Source: Planctomycetota bacterium (GTDB taxonomy: Bacteria > Planctomycetota > Planctomycetia > Gemmatales > Gemmataceae). From it: a stretch of DNA of 48,028 nucleotides. Location: positions 1 to 48,028 of the forward strand of contig JAIOPV010000190.1 of NCBI GenBank assembly GCA_021413735.1, written 5' to 3'. A model generated the notes under the pieces. The model had not been told where the DNA came from, did no database searches, and worked only from the letters and a program-made list of their open reading frames with translations. The translations under genes and the position numbers were made by a program. Below, in pieces: positions 40,555 through 48,028 of this stretch. Every line of letters begins with the position of its first letter. Within the stretch, counting starts at the first letter, position 1.

Positions 40555-41730
40555 ATGACACATCCCTGGCTCGATCCACGAACAGCTTACCTTCACGTTC
40601 CGTTCTGTGCCCACCACTGCGGGTACTGCGACTTCGCAGTCAGCGCGGGAAACGATCACCTCATCGACCACTACCTCGACGCAATCGCGATCGAACTGGC
40701 AACACTTCGCGAACCGTGGCCGGTCGAAACGCTGTTCATCGGTGGCGGCACACCAACCTATCCGAACCCCGAACAACTCACTCGATTGCTGACTGCTGTG
40801 AATCGCTGGCTTCCACTCGCCTCGGCTTCGACAGAGTTCTCGATCGAATCGACGCCGGATAGCCTGACCGACGAAAAGGCTGCACTGTTCGCAGCCCACG
40901 GCGGAACGCGAGTCAGCATCGGCGTGCAGTCGTTTCGTCCAGAATCGCTGACAGCCCTCGACCGCCGACACACGGCCGATCAGATTCCGCGAGCTGTCGA
41001 GTTCGTTCGCAAGCACGGATTGCAGCTCTCGCTCGATCTCATCTTCGCCGCACCTGGCTCCACAATCGAAACCTGGGCCGCTGATCTTGCTGCTGCAATC
41101 GCGTTCGCTCCGGATCATATTTCCACTTACGGCCTCACCTACGAAAAAGGAACGCCGCTGTGGAAGCAACGGCGAAGCGGTCTCGTGACGGCGGTTGGCG
41201 AGGATGACGAACTCGCAATGTACGAACTCGCCATCGACCAACTGACGGCTGCGGGGTTTGAGCATTACGAGGTGAGCAACTTTGCGAAGCCAGGGTTCCG
41301 CACCCGGCACAACGAACGCTACTGGGCGAACGAGGCGTATCACGGGTTCGGCGTCGGTGCTGCGCGATATGTGAACGGCGTGCGTGAACTGAACACCCGC
41401 GACACGAAGACATACATCCGCAAGGTTTTGTCTGGCGAGTCGCCGATGTTTCAGTCGGAGAAACTCGAGCCGCGAGAGCGAGCCTTCGAGACGGTCGGCA
41501 CGCAGCTACGACGCATGACCGGCATCAACCGAACGCACTTCCACGAGCAAACCGGCTTTCACCTCACGGAACTGCTTGGGGAACATCTCACGGGGATGGT
41601 GAATGTTGGCCTGTTGGCCGACGATGGTGAGTCGGTTCGGCTCACGCGGCGAGGGTTGTTCGTGGCCGATGGAGTGATTGAGGAACTGATGAAAGCGAAT
41701 GTCAGAAGTGCGAATGGCAAATCCGTGTAG
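40555..41730 (+). CDS. hemW: Radical SAM haem chaperone HemW
   Basis: 391 aa. The CAHHCGYCDF motif gives Cys18, Cys22 and Cys25 for the 4Fe-4S cluster; the family's CxxxCxxC lacks the extra Cys of the true coproporphyrinogen dehydrogenase HemN, as here. LFIGGGTPTYPNPEQLTRLL, SIGVQSFRPESLTALDRRHT, LSLDLIFAAPGSTIETWAAD, and HYEVSNFAKPGFRTRHNERYW are typical of HemW, followed by the C-terminal HemN_C-like domain. HemW binds and transfers haem, possibly to respiratory enzymes. No Shine-Dalgarno is visible, because a stem-loop repeat abuts the start. The stop codon TAG is the fourth to sixth base of the next repeat (41725-41780). Confidence 0.92.
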   Translation: MTHPWLDPRTAYLHVPFCAHHCGYCDFAVSAGNDHLIDHYLDAIAIELATLREPWPVETLFIGGGTPTYPNPEQLTRLLTAVNRWLPLASASTEFSIESTPDSLTDEKAALFAAHGGTRVSIGVQSFRPESLTALDRRHTADQIPRAVEFVRKHGLQLSLDLIFAAPGSTIETWAADLAAAIAFAPDHISTYGLTYEKGTPLWKQRRSGLVTAVGEDDELAMYELAIDQLTAAGFEHYEVSNFAKPGFRTRHNERYWANEAYHGFGVGAARYVNGVRELNTRDTKTYIRKVLSGESPMFQSEKLEPRERAFETVGTQLRRMTGINRTHFHEQTGFHLTELLGEHLTGMVNVGLLADDGESVRLTRRGLFVADGVIEELMKANVRSANGKSV

Positions 41731-41780
41731 CGGTCGCCCCAACGGGGCGGCAAGCGGACCCAGCGAGGCGACCGCTACAC
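41725..41780. repeat. Inverted repeat, GTGTAGCGGTCGCC family
   Basis: GTGTAGCGGTCGCC (41725-41738) and GGCGACCGCTACAC (41767-41780) are exact complements; an inner hairpin CGCCCC-AAC-GGGGCG sits next to the left arm. The hemW TAG stop (41728-41730) lies in the left arm, and the right arm ends 13 nt before the stop of the converging large gene. Confidence 0.9.
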
Positions 41781-41793
41781 CACGGCGAACGTA

Positions 41794-44700
41794 CTACGCC
41801 TTAATCAACACTGCCCCTTGGCCGTTCATCAGCGTGATACTCGTGATGATCGGCCCAAGCGTCCCGTCAGCGTGTACGGCTCGGTAGTTGCCGCCGAGTT
41901 GGTGCGTTGTCGCCGTGTTGCTCGCGGTCGTGCCTTCCGCCTTGCCCGTGGCGTATGACAACGGCTTGTACAGCACGAGAGCATTCGAGTAGTTGCGAGC
42001 GAACACTTGATACGTCAGCGCTGCGTTCGACGGATCGGCTCCAGTCGCGAACACTCTCATCGCAGCGGTCGCTGTGCCGACGTTCACGGTCACGGCTTGT
42101 GACCAGTGCTCGGTCCAGGTCGATGCCGGGTTATAGCCGCCGTTGAAGTCGAGGAATGTTCGCTCCGCGTCTCCGACGAGGTAGTAGTAAGCGAGCGTCG
42201 CGAGTTGCGTGCGTGCGTCGGTTGCGGAACCGCCCGCTGGAGTGCTGTCGAGCACCAAGTAACGCGCTCCGGATGCAAGGCGTTGCGTCACGAGATTCGC
42301 GAGATCGCTCACCTCGGACCAGTTCGCCTGCAACGGACGAAGCGCGAACTCCTCGAATGCTCCCGCTGCTCCCGCCGCGGTATAGTTCCCATCGGTTCCG
42401 CCGCCGGCCGTATTCGCTAACACCCACTTCGGCGCGATGGCTCGACTCACTGCTGCCATCAACGCACCCGAATCCGCTCCAAACGTGGACGTGGGTTCCA
42501 GCACCGACACGCCAGGGAACGGCACCTTACCCGTGGCGTTGTCCATGAAGATGCCGTCGGCTAACGGATTGGCGTTCAGGAGGCGAACGTGATAGTCCGC
42601 AGCCCAGCGACGCACCGCTGAGTCCGACGGATCGGTGACGAATCGCATCTGGCCGTAGTATGGATAGAACAGCCTGGATTCGTAGACGAATCTCGCATCG
42701 TTGCCAGCTTTGCGAGCCGCGTACTCGGCATCATTCAAGTAACCGTCGCCGTTCTTGTCGGCTGTGTAGTCGAACGATGGAATCGTCCCCGCTGTCGTGC
42801 CGTGCGCACCAACATAGTCACGCCCCAGAATCGACTTCACGACCGGAGCTTGAGCCGCCGTTCCCGCAGTGGTTCGCATCCGAACGTAGTAAAGTCGATC
42901 GCTTCCGCCAACCGATGACGCGACCCAATCCGCAGGTGGATCGAACGTGATCTGCCCCGTCTGCTTCATCCCGTTGGCGCCATCCTTGAGGAGGGTCAGC
43001 GTCTTCCACGCCGTCGGCTTGCCGTTCGCGTCCACAGCGCTGGCATACTCCCAGACACCAGACCAGCCGGTCGCAGCGGTTGTGGCCAGCGTGACATTCA
43101 TCTCTCGGAACTTATCCGTGTAGCCAATCGCGGTGGTTGTTCCAGTCGCTCCGAGATTGGTCGCTCCCCCGCGAGAAGCGGATGTTACATTGGTCACGTT
43201 GCCGCTGGTCTGCGTCTGGTACATGCCCCAGAACCAGTTGACTGGCTGCGACGATGCGCTGTTGCCGGTGAACGCCGTGGGCTTCGAGACGTGGAAGAAG
43301 GCAAGTTCACGCGAAACACCCATCCGATCCGCATACGTGAGCCAATCCGTGAGTAGGCCGCCGTAAAGGTTCGAGACGTTGCTGTAAATCAACTGCGGCG
43401 TATTCGGCGACGTAGCCTGGATGTCCGACAGGTATCGCGGATTCGGAACGACGAGATCGACGGAATTCTGAAGCAACCCCTTCTCGAACGTGCCCATCGG
43501 GTTGCCGCTATACGCCAGTTCCGCGATGCGAATCCACGAATAGTGTTGCGGAATCGTCGGCGTCGGAATCGGGGTCGCGTTCACGTTCGCGGTGGTGAAT
43601 GTGTACGTGCCAGTTCCCAGGTTTCCGAGGGCGTCGAAAGCCCGCACAGAAAGCGTGTAGGTTCCGTTCGCCAATGTCGTCGTGTCGAGCGCCCACGTTG
43701 CAGGACTTGCGGACGAGACTGCACGAAGCACATTGTTCAGCCAGAACTCGACTCGAACCGGCGAACCAGTGGCGGTGGCTCGGAGTGTGACTTCACCCGA
43801 TAGTGTCGAACCGCCGGATACTGGTGCAACGGTCACCACCGGATCGGCGGCGGCGCTGGCTGGCTGCGCCTGGAAGTCGTCGAAAGTCACCGTGCCTGAG
43901 TATGTCGCCATTCGTGCGAGGCCAACCGCCCCGGCAGCGGTGATTGTTGAATCCTGCACTTCGAGAGCGAAATCGGGCGTGTCGGACCACGTTCCCGCTG
44001 GCGTCAGCCATTGATCGGTATCCGTGCGAGACACCATCACACGGAGGCGACTGCCTTCTGCCACAAGTCTGACACGCAGCCACTTCGAGCTGATATAGTC
44101 CACCGACTTGATGGAACCGATGACCGTTTCGACCCCATTGACGACGCGGACGAGCGACACGTTGATGCCGCGTGTGATGCTCGCTGCGTAATACGTCGGC
44201 GTCGTGGTGTTCACGTTCGCACCGCGCACAAACACCCGAGCGGGCACGATGCCATCGGCGTAGACCGCTGCGGAGGCATCCACATCCGCCGGCATCGTCG
44301 TTGACGACCACGCTCGCGATGCGGTGGTGGAACCGCCGGTCGAGGTGAAACCGTGTGACGGGCTCAATGCAATCGCACTGGCAACGCCAAAGCCACCAGG
44401 GTTCCCGCTCGTCCATGTCTGCCAGCCAACCGGAATCGCCCCCAACGCAGTTGTGTCGAACGATTCCTTCACAGCACTCGGGAGTGTCACAACGGGCGAC
44501 GAACCTGTCGTGGAAGCACCCGGCAGCACCGTGAACGTGTCGAGCTTTACGGTTCCAGAGTACGACGCGGCGCGACCAACTCCGGCGAAACCGGTCGCGG
44601 GAGTGAGGGTGGTTGTCGCGGTGATGGCGGTTGTCGCTGCGGCTTGCCAGGTGCCGTTCGCGTTCAGGTATTGTCCGGTGTCTGCACGGGTTACCTGAAC

Positions 44701-45210
44701 GCTGACGCTTGTGCCGGTTGGAACCAGCGACACTCGCACCCACTGCCCAGACACATACGCAGAAGGCGGACTTGCGATCGTACCAAGAACGCGAGCGCTC
44801 CCGTTGGTTACTTCAACGAGTTGGACATTGAGGCCGCGTGTGACCACGGCTGCGAGGTAACTCGGCGTCTGCGTGCCGAGGTTGGTGCCGCGAGTAAAGA
44901 CGAACGTGCGGATCAGCGAATCGGCCCAGACTGTGACGGCTGCTCCGTCATCTCGCGAAACTGCTTGCCCTGACCATGTGAGTGCGGATGTGGCACTTCC
45001 TCCGTTGGTGATGAGCCCGACCGATGCTCCCGTACCTTGACCGCTGGCCGTTGTGAATGCTGTTGTGTTGTCGCTGCTCCACCGGTTCCAACCGGCCGGC
45101 AAGCCGGGAACGCTGGATGTGTCGAACGTCTCGGTGATAGGGGATGCAGCGGGTACTTCTCGTGCTTCAAGAAACTCAATACACAGTGACGTCCGCGTGG
45201 GTTCCTTCAT
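41794..45210 (-). CDS. Very large secreted protein, putative glycoside hydrolase
   Basis: 1138 aa; ATG at 45210 is preferred over 45216 because AAGGA lies 5 nt upstream. The N-terminus CIEFLEAREVPAA resembles the short LE-R-type motif on many planctomycete surface proteins. Two repeated concanavalin-like/LamG-type beta domains follow, at about 25-230 and 245-455 (each: FDT..xxGxPxGWxxWxS, YSGTV.(L/F)D.F). An Ig-like domain at about 460-545 (VTLRATATGSPVRVEFWLNN) is next. The C-terminal about 580 residues look like a putative TIM-barrel glycosidase: WIRIAELAYSG, ELAFFHVSKP, ADGIFMDNATGK, KWVLANTAGGG. A dockerin-like EF-hand loop DKNGDGYLNDAE lies in the middle. Substrate unknown; extracellular polysaccharide breakdown is inferred. 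Confidence 0.8.
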   Translation of the reverse strand: MKEPTRTSLCIEFLEAREVPAASPITETFDTSSVPGLPAGWNRWSSDNTTAFTTASGQGTGASVGLITNGGSATSALTWSGQAVSRDDGAAVTVWADSLIRTFVFTRGTNLGTQTPSYLAAVVTRGLNVQLVEVTNGSARVLGTIASPPSAYVSGQWVRVSLVPTGTSVSVQVTRADTGQYLNANGTWQAAATTAITATTTLTPATGFAGVGRAASYSGTVKLDTFTVLPGASTTGSSPVVTLPSAVKESFDTTALGAIPVGWQTWTSGNPGGFGVASAIALSPSHGFTSTGGSTTASRAWSSTTMPADVDASAAVYADGIVPARVFVRGANVNTTTPTYYAASITRGINVSLVRVVNGVETVIGSIKSVDYISSKWLRVRLVAEGSRLRVMVSRTDTDQWLTPAGTWSDTPDFALEVQDSTITAAGAVGLARMATYSGTVTFDDFQAQPASAAADPVVTVAPVSGGSTLSGEVTLRATATGSPVRVEFWLNNVLRAVSSASPATWALDTTTLANGTYTLSVRAFDALGNLGTGTYTFTTANVNATPIPTPTIPQHYSWIRIAELAYSGNPMGTFEKGLLQNSVDLVVPNPRYLSDIQATSPNTPQLIYSNVSNLYGGLLTDWLTYADRMGVSRELAFFHVSKPTAFTGNSASSQPVNWFWGMYQTQTSGNVTNVTSASRGGATNLGATGTTTAIGYTDKFREMNVTLATTAATGWSGVWEYASAVDANGKPTAWKTLTLLKDGANGMKQTGQITFDPPADWVASSVGGSDRLYYVRMRTTAGTAAQAPVVKSILGRDYVGAHGTTAGTIPSFDYTADKNGDGYLNDAEYAARKAGNDARFVYESRLFYPYYGQMRFVTDPSDSAVRRWAADYHVRLLNANPLADGIFMDNATGKVPFPGVSVLEPTSTFGADSGALMAAVSRAIAPKWVLANTAGGGTDGNYTAAGAAGAFEEFALRPLQANWSEVSDLANLVTQRLASGARYLVLDSTPAGGSATDARTQLATLAYYYLVGDAERTFLDFNGGYNPASTWTEHWSQAVTVNVGTATAAMRVFATGADPSNAALTYQVFARNYSNALVLYKPLSYATGKAEGTTASNTATTHQLGGNYRAVHADGTLGPIITSITLMNGQGAVLIKA

Positions 45211-45478
45211 GGGCATCCTTGCTCGTGTGGTGTCGTCGAAGGGAACTGAAGAAAGGTTCGGCGCTCAGATGGGTATTCGCGGATGAATTGCAGCGCGACA
45301 TGGCAGAGATGAGTGACAGAGGGGTGTCACTACTCAGAAGACGGGCGCGAAGCGCACGACATGATTCTTTTCACATTGGCTCAGACGAGAAGCGCTCCCG
45401 ACTTCGGGGAGTTTGCGGACAGGGCGAGACGGTGCGATCACGGGACCGCTTCCACATGCGCTCCAACGAAAGCCTAGC

Positions 45479-46918
45479 TCACGGCTCCCCGGATTCGCCA
45501 CCGGGACCAACTCGCACAACCCGCACGGTCGGGAAGTGAGGTCCACCTTCAATCGGATGACCAGCCAGAAGCACGACCAGTGCCCCCGGAGCCACGGCTC
45601 CCACTCGGTACGCATCTTGAACAGCGGCAGCAAGTCGATCTGCTCCGGGCGCTGTCGGCGACATCCGAACGCCAGCGATGCCCCAGACGAGCGCCAACCC
45701 TCGCACGATCGCATCCGTCGGAGCGACCGCAACCACCTGAGCGCCAGGTCGGTGACGGACAATTAGCCTTGCTGTGCGGCCAGAGAGGGTTGGCGTGACA
45801 ATCGCGGCCGCTCCGATTTCTCTGGCCAGGTTGCACGCGGCAAGCGTGATCGGATCGTCGATGCCCGCTTCTGGATGGAAGTACCCCGCAGCGCCAACGA
45901 TTCCCGCAGCGTGAATGTGGGCTTCCGTCTCGACAGCAATCCGATGCATACAAGTGACGGCTTCGACGGGATACATGCCGACAGCGGTTTCGCCCGAAAG
46001 CATCACAGCGTCGGTTCCGTCGAAGATGGCGTTCGCGACGTCGCTGGCCTCGGCCCGAGTTGGCCGTGGGTTCTCTCGCATCGAATCGAGCATGTCCGTG
46101 GCGGTGATAACAGGCTTGCCAGCCAGCCGAGCTTCCGCAATCAGCATCTTCTGCACAGTCGGCACACGTTCCAGCGGCATCTCGACGCCAAGATCACCGC
46201 GAGCCACCATGATCGCATCGAACGCCGCGACGATCGCCACGGCCCGGCTCACAGCTTCAGGCCGCTCAATCTTCGCGAGCACGGGAACCTTCATTCCGAC
46301 AGCAGCACACGCGGCACGAACATCGTCGGCGGCCTCAGGCCCGCGTACGAACGACACGGCCACCCAGTCCACGCCTGCACGAGCGGCGATTTCCAGTGCG
46401 ACGCGATCTCGCGGTGTAATGGTCGCAATGGTGAGCGGTGTGTCGGGAAGGTTCAGACCCTTGTTCGGCTTCAGCGTTCCGCCCACAACAACGGTCGCCT
46501 TCAACTGGCCGCTGCCGAGCGAAGCTGCTTCGAGCTGGAGTCGGCCATCGTCGAGCAGCATTCGCTGACAGGGTCGCACATCCGCGAGGATCTCCGGTTC
46601 GGTCAGGATCAGGTCGTCGCAGTGGCACGGCTCGTGCGAAAGCGAGAAGGTCACCGAATCACCGGGTATCAGTTCCCGAGCAGCAGTCAGTTTCACCCGC
46701 AGTTTCGGACCGGGCAAATCGGCCATCACGCCAGCAACCTTGCCGACTCGCTCGGCAGCTTCACGGAAGCGGAGAACGCGAGCGATGTGCTCCTCGGCCG
46801 CACCGTGCGAGAAGTTAATGCGGGCGACATCGACGCCGGCACGAAGGATTGCTTCGAGGCGTTCTAGGCTGTCTGTCGCTGGCCCGATGGTTGCAACGAT
46901 CTTCGTTCGCCGTGGCAT
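45479..46918 (-). CDS. pyk: Pyruvate kinase
   Basis: 479 aa. RRTKIVATIGPATDSLERLE, ARINFSHG, DLPGPKLRV, and the active-site region VLAKIERPEAV and MVARGDLGVEMPLERVPTVQ are complete, so it should convert phosphoenolpyruvate and ADP to pyruvate and ATP. The usual TATQMLESM motif is TATDMLDSM here. MLSGETAVGMYPVEAV and the C-terminal allosteric domain (VTPTLSGRTARLIVRHRPGA) follow. ATG at 46918 has only a weak GAGAACC upstream. A structured element homologous to the one near guaB lies about 150 nt upstream (47145-47070). Confidence 0.96.
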   Translation of the reverse strand: MPRRTKIVATIGPATDSLERLEAILRAGVDVARINFSHGAAEEHIARVLRFREAAERVGKVAGVMADLPGPKLRVKLTAARELIPGDSVTFSLSHEPCHCDDLILTEPEILADVRPCQRMLLDDGRLQLEAASLGSGQLKATVVVGGTLKPNKGLNLPDTPLTIATITPRDRVALEIAARAGVDWVAVSFVRGPEAADDVRAACAAVGMKVPVLAKIERPEAVSRAVAIVAAFDAIMVARGDLGVEMPLERVPTVQKMLIAEARLAGKPVITATDMLDSMRENPRPTRAEASDVANAIFDGTDAVMLSGETAVGMYPVEAVTCMHRIAVETEAHIHAAGIVGAAGYFHPEAGIDDPITLAACNLAREIGAAAIVTPTLSGRTARLIVRHRPGAQVVAVAPTDAIVRGLALVWGIAGVRMSPTAPGADRLAAAVQDAYRVGAVAPGALVVLLAGHPIEGGPHFPTVRVVRVGPGGESGEP

Positions 46919-47069
46919 ACGCGGTTCTCGTTCCGTTCAAGGTGAGCAGAAGCAAGTTCAGGGGAGATGAGAGGTCGGCAGAGAGGAGCAGACGAGTTCT
47001 TGCGTCAGTCTAAGCGCGGCGTGTTCGTGAGGCCAACGGATTCGCGGAAGTCAAGCGTCTCGGCAGTTC

Positions 47070-47145
47070 TGATTGGTTCCGGACGACACGCACACCCATG
47101 TCCGGAACCATGTCACCTGTCCGGAGGAATCAATGTTGGAATATC
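47070..47145 (-). ncRNA. Conserved structured element, copy B (upstream of pyk)
   Basis: Minus-strand homologue of 38081-38156. Here the main stem is longer and perfect: GGTTCCGGAC (47109-47100) pairs with GTCCGGAACC (47084-47075) around a 15-nt loop holding GGGTGTGCGTGTC. The same total stem-loop length (35 nt) as copy A lets the columns be aligned directly. It is oriented towards pyk, as copy A is towards guaB. An upstream TCCGGA could pair with the stem's own TCCGGA, so two folds compete. Identity as RNA is inferred from the pairing, not shown. Confidence 0.5.
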
Positions 47146-47235
47146 CGTCGCTGGCAACGTCGCATTCCACTTTGGCAGCGCAACGCTGCGAGCGGCGAAT
47201 ACCCATATTGGGAACGTACTCCCTAAAAGTGCTCC

Positions 47236-47850
47236 ATGACGCTGCGACGGGCCATTCATTCACCAATCTTCGCGTTCCTCGTGCTGCTCGCCATCTGGGC
47301 AGCGGCGATCGGGGTCTGCGTCAGTTTGGCGGTTCGCGATCCCCGGCAGGAACTGCGACACCCGGCTATCACGGGAAGTGCCGCGGCAACTGTTGGCTGG
47401 ATGATCCTTGCGTGGGCCACGATGCGGTTCGCCGACAGACTCGCCCGATTGCTGTGGACGTTCGGATTGGCGACGCTGTTCGTTCATCTCGTGCTGGCGT
47501 TCGGGCTGGCGCACGGGTGGTCGCACGAGGCGGCGGTCGAACACGTCCGCACGGTCGGCGGTTCGGGGGCGGGAATTGTCGTGAACTATCTGTTCGCGCT
47601 GGCGTGGGCTGTCGATGTGGTGTGGTGGTGGGTGAATCCGATCACGCACGCGAACCGTCCTCGCTGGATAGCGGTGACGGTACACGGATTTCTGGCCTTC
47701 GTTGTCGTGAATGCGACTGTGATCTTCGGACCAGCCGAACGGCGTGTTGTGTACGCCGTGGGGCTCTTCATGTTGGCGGCGATCGCGTGGCGTAAGTCTG
47801 ACGAAGGGAAGACCCCTCCCCAACCCCTCCCCCAAGGGGAGAGGGGCTAA
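47236..47850 (+). CDS. Integral membrane protein of unknown function (204 aa)
   Basis: About five membrane helices: FAFLVLLAIWAAAIGVCVSL, ATVGWMILAWATMRF, LLWTFGLATLFVHLVLAFGL, GIVVNYLFALAWAVDVVWWW and IAVTVHGFLAFVVVNATVIF, with a last one after YAVGLFMLAAIAW. No catalytic motif. After WRKSDEG the C-terminus reads KTPPQPLPQGERG: this is the translation of a common GC-rich palindromic repeat (47812-47846), so the original stop was probably lost or lies earlier. Divergent from pyk with the structured element between them. Confidence 0.75.
   Translation: MTLRRAIHSPIFAFLVLLAIWAAAIGVCVSLAVRDPRQELRHPAITGSAAATVGWMILAWATMRFADRLARLLWTFGLATLFVHLVLAFGLAHGWSHEAAVEHVRTVGGSGAGIVVNYLFALAWAVDVVWWWVNPITHANRPRWIAVTVHGFLAFVVVNATVIFGPAERRVVYAVGLFMLAAIAWRKSDEGKTPPQPLPQGERG
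47812..47846. repeat. GC-rich palindromic repeat (PQPLPQGERG type)
   Basis: CCCCTCCCCAACCCCTCCCC and GGGGAGAGGGG form an imperfect hairpin. When read in frame these repeats give PQPLPQGERG, a sequence seen at the C-termini of many unrelated predicted bacterial proteins. A related CTCCCCCTTCC...GGGAGAGGG pair follows at 47868-47906. Confidence 0.7.
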
Positions 47851-47920
47851 AACCCAACAGTTCTTGCTCCCCCTTCCTTTTTAGGGACAACGATCCGGGA
47901 GAGGGCTAGAAGGTAGCGTA

Positions 47921-47972
47921 TTCTGGGTGTAAGTTGTTGCGTGCTCAACTTATCGCCAGAGGCGACCCAGAA
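47921..47972. promoter_or_regulatory. Nested stem-loop upstream of the last gene
   Basis: TTCTGGGT (47921-47928) pairs with ACCCAGAA (47965-47972), and TAAGTTG (47930-47936) pairs with CAACTTA (47946-47952) inside. It ends 16 nt before the ATG at 47989. It could be a leader structure or the terminal repeat of an element that continues past the window. Confidence 0.5.
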
Positions 47973-47988
47973 CGTGGAGGTTGGCAGG

Positions 47989-48028
47989 ATGCCTTACCAC
48001 TGGCCCAAGGATACTGATTTTGCCCTCT
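47989..48028 (+). CDS. Start of an unidentified gene, cut by the window edge
   Basis: ATG at 47989 is preceded by GGAGG (47976-47980) and begins MPYHWPKDTDFAL before the sequence ends. Too little to identify. The strong ribosome site and upstream stem-loop support a real start. Confidence 0.5.
   Translation, partial: MPYHWPKDTDFAL

Noticed and set aside
1-48028. rRNA or tRNA genes
   Set aside because: No stretch with cloverleaf or rRNA consensus blocks was seen on either strand; a tRNAscan or Infernal run would settle it.

Overview
The window looks like a chromosomal piece of a planctomycete, most likely family Gemmataceae. The signs are DUF1559 proteins (one with a pilin-type N-terminus, two with a different N-terminal domain), a lipoprotein directly after the pilin-type one, two DUF1501 proteins, a giant PVC-type cytochrome/beta-propeller protein, a TIGR03067-type protein, a TIGR04137-like small basic protein, moderately high GC, and many intergenic stem-loop repeats. 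No rRNA, tRNA, CRISPR array or intact transposase was found.

Layout. 1-2.3 kb is accessory or degenerate DNA: a small ORF, a truncated ParB-like remnant, an excisionase-type HTH protein, a membrane-anchored CxxC protein, and a striking cluster of perfect palindromes centred on AATT. 2.4-5.5 kb holds a DUF1559 pseudopilin-like protein and lipoprotein, two small minus-strand genes, a 2OG-Fe(II) oxygenase and a universal stress protein. 5.6-12.9 kb holds a FolK-SDR fusion, a small basic protein, LarA, three poorly characterised proteins and an RluD-type pseudouridine synthase. 12.9-16 kb is a minus-strand group of a parvulin isomerase, an LptF/G-type permease and a membrane-anchored phosphatase. 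16.1-21.6 kb is an SGNH-like hydrolase, the PVC-type haem protein, a CbiM-like permease and a small membrane protein. 21.6-30.3 kb has a TIGR03067 protein, an esterase-gluconolactonase fusion, two DUF1501 proteins, and a membrane fusion protein paired with an RND protein that has lost both membrane blocks. 30.6-34 kb has two secreted DUF1559-domain proteins.

34.4-37.9 kb is the most unusual coding region: three tandem paralogues of secreted proteins made almost wholly of Gly/Gln/Phe repeats, duplicated together with upstream DNA. Then come guaB, a secreted conserved protein, hemW, a very large secreted putative glycosidase (minus), pyruvate kinase (minus), a membrane protein, and the start of another gene at the edge.

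Main unexplained signals: (1) a roughly 75-nt conserved hairpin-forming element upstream of both guaB and pyruvate kinase, in the same orientation to each gene, with a compensatory base-pair change; (2) the three GQF-repeat genes; (3) the membrane-free RND porter with its adaptor; (4) the AATT-centred palindromes in the first 1.2 kb; (5) a FolK-SDR fusion whose SDR half lacks the catalytic Tyr; and (6) several families of long intergenic inverted repeats, two of which supply the stop codon or C-terminus of a neighbouring gene. All functional assignments are from motif reading; no database search was run.
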